From Flavobacteriaceae bacterium (GTDB lineage Bacteria > Bacteroidota > Bacteroidia > Flavobacteriales > Flavobacteriaceae), in contig JABDPL010000123.1 of the NCBI GenBank assembly GCA_013042825.1, forward strand, positions 1 through 5,165: a stretch of DNA of 5,165 nt, in the 5' to 3' direction. The notes beneath the pieces were generated by a model. The model was given only the letters and a program-made list of their open reading frames with translations, ran no database searches and was not told the origin of the DNA. The translations under genes and the position numbers were made by a program. This document shows positions 1 to 5,165 of the stretch, one piece after another. Numbering within the stretch: position 1 is the stretch's first letter; each line of letters begins with the position of its first letter.

Positions 1-1
1 G

Positions 2-1027
2 TACAATATGGGCAAGAGATTGGAACCCGAGGCATTTGTTAAAGTTTTGGATTCCATGAGAGAGAAAAGACGGGAAAAACTGGCAGCCTTTAAAACGAAA
101 TATAGCTTTACTCCGCTGTTTGACAAAGTATCCAATGCTTGCATCGATTATGATTACTATGCGCACAAGGAGATCTACCCTTTCAGATACCTCGGAAAGA
201 AATATGTGAATCAAGACATGATGCCGGAGGGTTATTTCGATTTTAGAAACGAGGTAGACTACGGCGATGAGGCGCTCAAGGATTTTTACCCCTATTATAA
301 TTTCCTGTTTCCCCACTTTAATAACCTGGCCATGAGCCATTATATGGGAAAAACAAATGATTCCTTGTTTAACAGGAATTCGGTGCATTACCATATGAGT
401 AAATTGAGATTGATCGACAGTTTAATAGGAAATGAGTCGGTGAAGAATAATTTATTGAAATACTCCACCCGTAATTTCTTGTCGAATTCTACCTCTGAAA
501 AGGATCGCGATGTTGTTTACAGCTCTTTCATGGAGAAGTGTTCAAATACCGAATATTCCGACTATATCAGTGATTTCTACGGAACCTTGAAGTCCCTGCA
601 ACCCGGACAGGAAATTCCTGACCTGAAACTCGTGGACTCGTGGAATACGGTTATCGGACTTCATGACCTGCCTGACAAACCCACCGTGCTTTACTTTTGG
701 ACCAAGGCGAATCGTATGCATGCCGCCGATAGTCATTCCAAGGTTTATGAATTAAGGGATCGGTATCCCGATATGAATTTTGTATCGGTTAATGTTAATG
801 CGCAGCAATTCTCAAGTTGGAGGCGGATGTTAGACCAATATCAGTTTGACACCACCCATGAATTCATGTTGAAAGATCCTGAAACTGCAGTAAAGCACAT
901 GGCCTTATACAGCGTATATCGCGTTGTATTGTTGGATAAGGATAAAAACATCGTTCACCCCAATTTGAACCTCTTCAGATCGGAATTGGAAGATTACCTG
1001 AGTAAAATTTCTCCTAAAGCATTTTAG
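2..1027 (+). CDS. Thioredoxin-fold (TlpA-like) protein lacking the CXXC motif, 5'-partial
   Basis: The reading frame is open from base 2 to a TAG stop at 1025-1027. The first ATG is at base 8, but the frame continues to the window edge and no signal peptide follows, so I think the true start lies upstream. Residues below count from the ATG at 8 (339 aa). Residues 1-195 form a mostly helical region rich in Tyr, Phe and charged residues, with no recognised domain. From about 198 a TlpA/AhpC-like thioredoxin fold begins: PGQEIPDLKLVD, then beta strand TVLYFW (226-231), then VSVNVNA and LLDKDKNIV near the end. The active-site place after the strand reads TKANRMHA, with no cysteine, and the segment 301-312 that normally carries the cis-proline has none. 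It is therefore unlikely to be a disulfide reductase and may have a binding or structural role. I recall flavobacterial lipoproteins of about 460-480 aa with this layout. Downstream it is convergent with the transaldolase gene, 7 bp away. Confidence 0.75.
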   Translation, partial: YNMGKRLEPEAFVKVLDSMREKRREKLAAFKTKYSFTPLFDKVSNACIDYDYYAHKEIYPFRYLGKKYVNQDMMPEGYFDFRNEVDYGDEALKDFYPYYNFLFPHFNNLAMSHYMGKTNDSLFNRNSVHYHMSKLRLIDSLIGNESVKNNLLKYSTRNFLSNSTSEKDRDVVYSSFMEKCSNTEYSDYISDFYGTLKSLQPGQEIPDLKLVDSWNTVIGLHDLPDKPTVLYFWTKANRMHAADSHSKVYELRDRYPDMNFVSVNVNAQQFSSWRRMLDQYQFDTTHEFMLKDPETAVKHMALYSVYRVVLLDKDKNIVHPNLNLFRSELEDYLSKISPKAF

Positions 1028-1034
1028 AGCGGGA

Positions 1035-1688
1035 TCAGTTTCCCTTGTTGTGATCGGCGAGAAACTTCTCCAGACCGATGTCGGTCAGCGGGTGTTTCAG
1101 CAACCCTAATATCGAATGCAACGGGCCTGTCATGACATCGGCACCGATCCTCGCACAGTCGATAACATGCATGGTGTGCCTTATTGAAGCCGCAAGAATC
1201 TGTGTATTGAATCCGTAATTGTCATATATCAACCTGATCTCACTCAATAAACCCATGCCATCGGAAGAGATATCATCTAGACGACCCAAAAACGGGGATA
1301 CATAAGTTGCACCTGCCTTGGCAGCTAGAATAGCCTGACCTGGTGAGAAGACCAAAGTCACATTAGTCTTTACACCTTTATTCGAAAAATATGTGCACGC
1401 CTTCACACCGTCTTTTATCATGGGTAGTTTGATCACGATCTGCTCATGAAGGGCAGCCAGTTCCTCACCTTCTCTTATCATACCCTCGAGATCAGTCGCG
1501 ATAACCTCTGCAGAAACATCACCATCCACTATTTCACAAATAGCCTTATAGTGACTCATGATATTCTCTTTTCCTGTAATGCCTTCCTTGGCCATGAGGG
1601 AAGGATTGGTGGTCACACCATCTAAAATACCAAGGTCCTGGGCCTCTTTGATATGTTCTAAATTAGCTGTATCGATAAAAAACTTCAT
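1035..1688 (-). CDS. tal: Transaldolase, small TalC/FSA-type
   Basis: The 217-aa product matches the small class I aldolase family that includes transaldolase TalC and fructose-6-phosphate aldolase (usual length 212-220 aa), so it is full length. Transaldolase moves a dihydroxyacetone unit between sugar phosphates in the cytosolic non-oxidative pentose phosphate pathway. Visible motifs are FIDTANL with Asp6, GVTTNPSL (24-31), the Schiff-base lysine Lys87 in IVIKLPM, NVTLVFS (109-115), SPFLGRLDD (131-139) and AASIR (166-170) of the phosphate site. Phe133 stands where E. coli FSA has Tyr131; a Phe there is typical of true transaldolases and favours that activity over aldolase. The start is the ATG read from 1688; MKFFIDTAN is the usual N-terminus. 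No Shine-Dalgarno is seen. It lies 102 bp downstream of the SDR gene on the same strand, so co-transcription is possible, although the gap has its own promoter-like sequence. Confidence 0.95.
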   Translation of the reverse strand: MKFFIDTANLEHIKEAQDLGILDGVTTNPSLMAKEGITGKENIMSHYKAICEIVDGDVSAEVIATDLEGMIREGEELAALHEQIVIKLPMIKDGVKACTYFSNKGVKTNVTLVFSPGQAILAAKAGATYVSPFLGRLDDISSDGMGLLSEIRLIYDNYGFNTQILAASIRHTMHVIDCARIGADVMTGPLHSILGLLKHPLTDIGLEKFLADHNKGN

Positions 1689-1790
1689 GATCTGAATTTC
1701 GGATTAAACACTGGGCGAATTTACAATTAATAGAAGCTTTCAGAATTGAAAAAAGACAAAATATATTAACAAAATGTCAAGAGTAATCAA
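1689..1790 (-). promoter_or_regulatory. SDR-transaldolase gap with possible promoter for transaldolase
   Basis: This 102-bp A+T-rich gap separates the SDR stop from the transaldolase start. On the minus strand it contains TATATTTTG (1757-1765), close to the Bacteroidota -7 box TAnnTTTG but with one extra base in the spacer. A TTGAT lies about 20 nt further upstream (1786-1790) and could serve as a -33 element. ACAAAAT occurs twice on the plus strand (1756-1762 and 1769-1775), 13 bp apart. No stem with a following T-tract was found, so I see no terminator. Transaldolase may have its own start here, or may be read through from the SDR gene. Confidence 0.3.
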
Positions 1791-2594
1791 CTACAACTTA
1801 TGATGTCTGAGCAAAAGTTTTTCAAACCATTTTTGCGGAAGGATCCGCTTTAGTCTGATTGAGAATTTCTGCATAAAGGCACCAACCAGGTAATGCGGTT
1901 TAGGATGGGCCGTGTTGATTATGCGGTAAACCAATTTTGCCACATCCATAGGATCGTTGCCGGCATCTACATCCTCATCAATCGCGCGCAAGACTTTACC
2001 ATATGATTCTGAATAAGGCGATTCATCATGCACAGGCTCATGGTATCGTCCTGAAGCTATATTTGTTGCGAAATCACCCGGTGCAATATTTGCAATCTTA
2101 ATATTGAATTCCTTGACTTCCATGCGCACGGCCTCAACGATAAGCTCAAGCGCTGCCTTTCCTGCACTGTAAACACCGCGATATGGCAATCCTATATAGG
2201 CTGCTATTGAGGTGATATTGATAATAATCCCGGCATTCTGCTGCCGCATAACTGGTATCGCCCCTTTCATCAGGTTTAAGGGACCGAAGAAGTTAGTATC
2301 GAAGTTTTTTCTGATCTCCAAACCGGGAATTTCTTCTACAGGACCTGTAATACCGGCTCCCGCATTATTGATAAGAATATCTAAACGATCCTCTCTGGTC
2401 ATCAATTCTTCGAGACAAAAATTAATTGAAGTGATATCGTTAACATCCAATTCCAAAAGTTCAACTTTTGAATCCGGATATTTCTCAGGATTCCTGCTTG
2501 TGCCATATACTTTGAACCCCTTTTCGTGTAAAAATTCACAGATCGACCGGCCAATGCCCGATGAGCCTCCAGTAACCAATACAACTTTAGACAT
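1791..2594 (-). CDS. SDR-family NAD(P)-dependent oxidoreductase
   Basis: The 267-aa product is a complete classical short-chain dehydrogenase/reductase with a Rossmann fold. It shows the nucleotide-binding TGGSSGIG (8-15), the adenine-contacting Asp50 in ELDV, NNAG (76-79), catalytic Asn101, Ser129 in ITS, Tyr142 and Lys146 in YSAGK, and the PG turn at 172-173. Arg34 in GTSRN after the second strand suggests NADP(H) rather than NAD(H). The C-terminal part (about 235-267) is basic and partly amphipathic (FSIRLKRILPQKWF), as in SDRs near lipid or steroid-like substrates, but the substrate cannot be deduced. The ATG read from 2594 is right because TGGSSGIG starts at residue 8. It is the first gene of a possible two-gene unit with transaldolase and starts 55 bp after the SRP RNA 3' end. 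A weak -7-like TAATTTTA lies at 2609-2616. No membrane segment or signal peptide is present. Confidence 0.93.
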   Translation of the reverse strand: MSKVVLVTGGSSGIGRSICEFLHEKGFKVYGTSRNPEKYPDSKVELLELDVNDITSINFCLEELMTREDRLDILINNAGAGITGPVEEIPGLEIRKNFDTNFFGPLNLMKGAIPVMRQQNAGIIINITSIAAYIGLPYRGVYSAGKAALELIVEAVRMEVKEFNIKIANIAPGDFATNIASGRYHEPVHDESPYSESYGKVLRAIDEDVDAGNDPMDVAKLVYRIINTAHPKPHYLVGAFMQKFSIRLKRILPQKWFEKLLLRHHKL

Positions 2595-2640
2595 ATCGCA
2601 TTTTGTATTAAAATTACGATTAATTCATTAGAAATTGGGC

Positions 2641-2649
2641 ATAAAAAAA
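2641..2649 (-). terminator. Intrinsic terminator T-tract of the SRP RNA gene
   Basis: On the minus strand the closing helix of the SRP RNA (strand CTTGCC, 2650-2655) is followed at once by seven T residues (2643-2649). The RNA's own hairpin plus this U-run should act as a Rho-independent terminator, which would separate ffs from the SDR gene 55 bp downstream. Confidence 0.7.
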
Positions 2650-2743
2650 GGCAAGCTACCTACATCACACCGCTACAACCGTTTACCTTTGCTGCGTTCC
2701 CGCCCTGGAGGATTCAACAGGAGCTGGTTGTGTAGGACTTGCC
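2650..2743 (-). ncRNA. ffs: Small bacterial signal recognition particle RNA (4.5S-like)
   Basis: This gene encodes the RNA scaffold of the SRP, which binds Ffh and FtsY and targets membrane and some exported proteins to the Sec translocon. Read on the minus strand it folds into one long hairpin of about 94 nt. Terminal GGCAAG pairs with CUUGCC, then CCUAC with GUAGG, and CAACC with GGUUG. The apex carries the family hallmark: CAGG (2704-2707), GCG, tetraloop GGAA (2697-2700), CGC, AGCA (2690-2693). This is the same arrangement as E. coli 4.5S RNA (CAGG-UCC-GGAA-GGA-AGCA), with a compensated stem. The asymmetric and symmetric internal loops that Ffh recognises are thus kept. It lacks an Alu domain, as usual for Gram-negative SRP RNA. 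Ends are inferred from the closing helix and the T-tract and may be off by a few bases. It has its own promoter and terminator, so it is probably monocistronic. Confidence 0.95.
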
Positions 2744-2748
2744 TCATG

Positions 2749-2756
2749 CAAAGATA
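2749..2756 (-). promoter_or_regulatory. Bacteroidota -7 promoter box of the SRP RNA gene
   Basis: The minus strand reads TATCTTTG here, a perfect match to the TAnnTTTG -7 consensus of the primary sigma factor in Bacteroidota. It ends 5 nt before the first G of the SRP RNA, which fits transcription starting at about 2743-2745. The -33 element is weak: only a TTCTG-like sequence lies about 17-18 nt upstream. Confidence 0.7.
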
Positions 2757-2832
2757 CGCCAAATTAAAAATATCAGAAGCATTTTTTTAATTGATTTTAT
2801 ATAGATAACTTCGACCTTCCATCGCATTCATC
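2757..2832 (+). promoter_or_regulatory. Upstream region of the glutaminyl cyclase gene, back-to-back with ffs
   Basis: The short A+T-rich region between the divergent ffs and glutaminyl cyclase genes must hold both promoters. For the plus strand, TAACTTCG (2806-2813) matches TAnnTTTG at all but one fixed position and lies 19 nt before the ATG at 2833. No good TTTG -33 box stands at the usual distance, so this assignment is weak. No Shine-Dalgarno precedes the ATG, as is common in this phylum. Confidence 0.3.
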
Positions 2833-3864
2833 ATGAGTTCCAAATTGTATTTTTTTCCAATAGCCCTGCTGTTGATTATGATCAGTTGCAAAACCGAGCA
2901 AGGGCACCAAGGCTCCGATTTCAGCATTACTACAAACGTCAGGAAAAACGTTGTTCCCATCGGGCAACCTTTATCGATTTCCATTGAAAATTCCAAAGGC
3001 CATAAAATCGATTCTGTGAGATATTTTATTCATGGACGTGACTATAGTAATGGTGCGATTTTATCCGGTTTTAAACTGGGTAAACAGCAGCTTGAAGCAG
3101 AGATTTATTATGACAATACTTCAGAACGCATCTCGACCAATCTAACGATACTGAATAACAAAGGACCTGTGGTTTATAATTTTGAGGTGCTGAACAGCTA
3201 TCCGCATGACATCACCTCCTACACACAGGGACTTGAATTTCATAATGGCCGTCTATATGAGAGCACCGGACAATTGGGCGAGTCGAAACTTAGAGCAATC
3301 GATCACAAAACCGGTGATATCTTACAAAATATCGATCTTAAAGCCGATTATTTTGGTGAAGGCCTGACGATAACCAACAATAAGGTATTCCAGTTGACCT
3401 GGCGAAGCGGAATGGGCTTGATCTATGACCTGCCAGACCTTCAACGCCTTGGCAGCTTTAAGTATGGCAACAGTAAGGAAGGTTGGGGCCTGTGCCATGA
3501 TGATAATTATATCTATAAGTCTGATGGTACAGAGAACATTTGGCTGCTCGATCCTGATACCCTGAAGGAGGTTGATAGAATCCAGGTCTATACCCATAAG
3601 GGTAAGATCGTCGGGCTGAACGAGCTTGAATGGATCAACGGAAAAATATACGCCAACCGTTATCAGAAAAATGGAGTCGCTATAATAAATCCCGTGAACG
3701 GTGCCATTGAAGGTGTTATCGATTTTTCTCCTCTGCGGAAAAAAGTCAAACAACATGCAAAGTTAGACGTGTTGAACGGTATAGCCTTTAATCCGGAGTC
3801 TCAAACTATTTTTGTCACAGGCAAGAATTGGGACACCCTTTTCGAAGTAGAGATCGTAGACTGA
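2833..3864 (+). CDS. Glutaminyl-peptide cyclotransferase (plant/bacterial type I), lipoprotein
   Basis: The 343-aa product belongs to the type I glutaminyl cyclase family, a five-bladed beta-propeller that turns N-terminal Gln of proteins into pyroglutamate with release of ammonia. Residues 1-19 are a lipoprotein signal peptide (hydrophobic core FFPIALLLIMIS, lipidated Cys19), placing it in the envelope. Residues 25-110 form a beta-rich, Ig-like extra domain. The propeller runs from about 114 to the end, with family motifs SYTQGLEF (129-136), YESTGQLGES (142-151), GEGLT (175-179), EGWGL (216-220), SDGT (230-233), LNELEW (262-267), IYANRY (272-277), LNGIAF (314-319) and FVTGKNW (327-333). In Bacteroidota many signal peptidase I products begin with Gln (the 'Q-rule'), and these are the likely substrates. 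The start is fixed by the signal peptide. The stop overlaps the thioesterase start, so both are probably one transcript. Confidence 0.92.
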   Translation: MSSKLYFFPIALLLIMISCKTEQGHQGSDFSITTNVRKNVVPIGQPLSISIENSKGHKIDSVRYFIHGRDYSNGAILSGFKLGKQQLEAEIYYDNTSERISTNLTILNNKGPVVYNFEVLNSYPHDITSYTQGLEFHNGRLYESTGQLGESKLRAIDHKTGDILQNIDLKADYFGEGLTITNNKVFQLTWRSGMGLIYDLPDLQRLGSFKYGNSKEGWGLCHDDNYIYKSDGTENIWLLDPDTLKEVDRIQVYTHKGKIVGLNELEWINGKIYANRYQKNGVAIINPVNGAIEGVIDFSPLRKKVKQHAKLDVLNGIAFNPESQTIFVTGKNWDTLFEVEIVD

Positions 3865-4253
3865 TGAAATATTATACCACAACCCTGGAGGTTGAGCATG
3901 AAGATCTGGATGCCCTAAACCACGTTAATAATGTGCGTTATGTTCAATGGGTGCAGGATGTTGCCGGAGCGCACTGGAACAGCATGGCCACTTCAGAAAT
4001 GAAAAAGCGATATTTTTGGGTGGTTATCAGGCATACGGTTGACTATAAGTCCCCAGCCCAACTTCATGATTTCATCAACGTCAGAACCTTCGTCGAGAAA
4101 TCGGAAGGCGCCACCTCGACCAGGATTGTTGAGATGTTCAACAGCGAGACCGATAAGCTTATCATGCGGGCCGAAACCATCTGGTGCCTGATAAGCAGGA
4201 GGTCAAAACGTCCGGTACGCATAACCGATGAAATTGTGAAATTATTCAATTAA
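3864..4253 (+). CDS. Acyl-CoA thioesterase-like hotdog protein (4HBT/YbgC family)
   Basis: The 129-aa product has the size and motifs of a single-domain hotdog thioesterase of the 4-hydroxybenzoyl-CoA thioesterase/YbgC/FadM group, cytosolic enzymes that hydrolyse acyl-CoA and act as dimers or tetramers. The signature is at residues 14-27, DLDALNHVNNVRYV, where Asp16 corresponds to the catalytic Asp and HVNN opens the central helix. WVVIRHTVDYKSPAQLHD (52-69) is the conserved second strand region, and the beta strands continue to about 112. A longer frame opens at an ATG at 3828, but that would add 12 residues (GHPFRSRDRRL) lying inside the cyclase gene. The ATG at 3864 gives the usual N-terminus (MKYYTTTLEVEHED) and overlaps the previous stop in TGATG, the typical layout for translational coupling, so I chose it. 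The chain length of the substrate cannot be told. Confidence 0.9.
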   Translation: MKYYTTTLEVEHEDLDALNHVNNVRYVQWVQDVAGAHWNSMATSEMKKRYFWVVIRHTVDYKSPAQLHDFINVRTFVEKSEGATSTRIVEMFNSETDKLIMRAETIWCLISRRSKRPVRITDEIVKLFN

Positions 4254-4319
4254 AATGATCAGACATATACGTTTTGGTCAATCTAAAAGTTATATTTTTA
4301 CCCAGTAAAACATGTTTGG
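4254..4319 (+). promoter_or_regulatory. Possible promoter and TAAAA start signal of the beta-helix lipoprotein gene
   Basis: This 66-bp gap contains TTTG (4273-4276) and, 16 nt later, TATTTTTA (4293-4300), which resemble the Bacteroidota -33 and -7 boxes with one mismatch in the -7 box and slightly short spacing. TAAAA (4306-4310), 9 nt before the ATG, resembles the A-rich initiation signal described in Flavobacterium. No terminator hairpin was found after the thioesterase, so read-through from that gene is also possible. Confidence 0.35.
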
Positions 4320-5165
4320 ATGAAACGCTTTCCCATTGTTATTCTTATCTGCGTGATCCTGTCCTTCTGGAGTTCCTGTAGAAAGGACTTCGAATTCAGT
4401 CCCAGTACGGGTAATCTCGAATTTTCCAAGGATACGGTTTACCTGGATACCGTATTTACAAACATCGGATCAAGCACCTATAATCTCAAGGTATATAACC
4501 GCAGCGAAAATGACATCCTTATCCCTACCTTAAGGCTTGGCGAAGGACAGAATTCTATGTACAGATTGAATGTTGACGGATTAACGGGAACTGGGGCAAT
4601 AGCTGGAAAAGAATTTGAAAATATCGAACTTCTGGCTAAGGACAGCATGTATATTTTCATAGAAACCACAATCGATATTGAAACCCTCGCGTCCTCGGAA
4701 ACCCAATTTTTATATACCGATATTATTGAATTCGACTCAGGAAGTAACCGTCAAACCGTTGAGCTGGTAACCCTGGTGAAAGATGCTGTTTTTATTTATC
4801 CGCAGCGGTTCCTCGATAATCAAACCGGTGATTATATAATAGAGACCCTTGTTTTCGATGTTGATGGGGACGGTACAGACGATGAAACTACTATACAAGG
4901 CCGCTTTCTGGAGCCGGATGAATTGAATTTTACCGATGAGAGGCCCTATGTGATCTATGGCTACGCAGCTGTAGATTCTGGAGACGAACTGGTAATCGAT
5001 GCCGGAGCCCGGGTCCATTTCCATGCAAATTCCGGTCTTTTGATCACGTCAGGAGGCTCCCTGAAGGTCAATGGAGAACCGAGTACGGATACAGAAGTCC
5101 TTGAAGGCGAGGTGATCTTTGAGGGTGACCGGCTTGAACCCGGTTTTGCTGAGGTGCCCGGACAG
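4320..5165 (+). CDS. Right-handed beta-helix-type lipoprotein, 3'-partial
   Basis: From the ATG at 4320 the frame is open for 282 codons to the window edge with no stop, so the C-terminus is missing. Residues 1-20 are a lipoprotein signal peptide: MKRF, a hydrophobic core, then WSSC with lipidated Cys20. The next residues, RKDFE, are charged and acidic, as in Bacteroidota signals for surface export of lipoproteins. Residues 28-155 look like an Ig/ASH-like beta domain (LEFSKDTVYLDTVFTNIGS, TYNLKVYNRS). DVDGDGTDDE (180-189) is a DxDxDGxxD loop as in EF-hand or thrombospondin type 3 calcium sites. From about 210 the pattern VIYGYAAV, LVIDAGARVHFH, GLLITSGGSLKVNG, VIFEGDRLEPGF looks like the first rungs of a right-handed parallel beta-helix. 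I recall similar conserved flavobacterial lipoproteins of about 500 aa, of unknown function. The start is fixed by the signal peptide. Confidence 0.85.
   Translation, partial: MKRFPIVILICVILSFWSSCRKDFEFSPSTGNLEFSKDTVYLDTVFTNIGSSTYNLKVYNRSENDILIPTLRLGEGQNSMYRLNVDGLTGTGAIAGKEFENIELLAKDSMYIFIETTIDIETLASSETQFLYTDIIEFDSGSNRQTVELVTLVKDAVFIYPQRFLDNQTGDYIIETLVFDVDGDGTDDETTIQGRFLEPDELNFTDERPYVIYGYAAVDSGDELVIDAGARVHFHANSGLLITSGGSLKVNGEPSTDTEVLEGEVIFEGDRLEPGFAEVPGQ

Noticed and set aside
542..736. 64-codon minus-strand frame inside the thioredoxin-fold gene
   Set aside because: No motif, and it is antisense to the beginning of a recognisable thioredoxin fold.
2212..2631. 139-codon plus-strand frame opposite the SDR gene
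   Set aside because: It lies antisense to a clearly conserved SDR with all catalytic motifs; its translation shows no domain and it is a shadow of that gene.
2650..2743. Inverted repeat GGCAAG/CTTGCC considered as the end of a mobile element or an attenuator
   Set aside because: The whole 94-nt hairpin with the GGAA apex fits SRP RNA, and no transposase or target duplication is nearby.
2787..2996. 69-codon minus-strand frame spanning the cyclase signal peptide and upstream region
   Set aside because: It runs antisense through the lipoprotein signal sequence and has no promoter or motif; the cyclase explains the region.
3322..3756. 144-codon minus-strand frame inside the cyclase gene
   Set aside because: Antisense to conserved propeller blades, with no recognisable motif.
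4478..5024. Two minus-strand frames (4478-4669 and 4737-5024) over the right end
   Set aside because: They lie opposite the continuous plus-strand beta-helix lipoprotein frame, which has a signal peptide and family-like repeats.
1..5165. Search for a new defence, mobile or biosynthetic system
   Set aside because: All genes belong to known housekeeping or envelope families; there are no repeat arrays, integrases, tRNA-borne attachment sites or composition shifts that would support such a claim.

Overview
The window reads as ordinary chromosomal DNA of a Bacteroidota bacterium, most likely family Flavobacteriaceae. The reasons are moderate-to-low G+C, start codons without Shine-Dalgarno sequences, a perfect TAnnTTTG -7 promoter box in front of an RNA gene, two lipoprotein signal peptides of Bacteroidota style, and several proteins that resemble flavobacterial families I know from memory. 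The genus cannot be told from this sequence.

Layout, left to right. A thioredoxin-fold protein (+), cut by the left edge, ends 7 bp before the tail of a convergent minus-strand pair. That pair, in transcription order, is an SDR-family oxidoreductase (2594 to 1791) followed by a small TalC-type transaldolase (1688 to 1035). Upstream of the SDR, also on the minus strand, is a gene that an ORF search cannot see: the small bacterial signal recognition particle RNA (ffs, about 2743 to 2650), with its own promoter and a T-tract terminator. Transcribed away from ffs is a plus-strand pair, a lipoprotein glutaminyl-peptide cyclotransferase (2833-3864) and an acyl-CoA thioesterase-like hotdog protein (3864-4253), joined by a TGATG stop/start overlap. 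Last is a plus-strand lipoprotein gene (4320 to the right edge). It is open to the end of the window and resembles flavobacterial right-handed beta-helix lipoproteins.

How the genes relate. There is no single pathway. SRP RNA (targeting to the membrane), glutaminyl cyclase (N-terminal pyroglutamate on exported proteins) and the two lipoproteins all concern protein export or the cell envelope. Transaldolase serves the non-oxidative pentose phosphate pathway. The SDR and the thioesterase cannot be given substrates. I found no mobile element, CRISPR array, tRNA, phage gene or defence system, and no convincing new system. The points most worth a second look are the thioredoxin fold without CXXC or cis-proline, the SRP RNA gene, the start of the thioesterase, and the unfinished beta-helix lipoprotein with a calcium-loop-like motif. 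No stretch without a gene exceeds about 105 bp.
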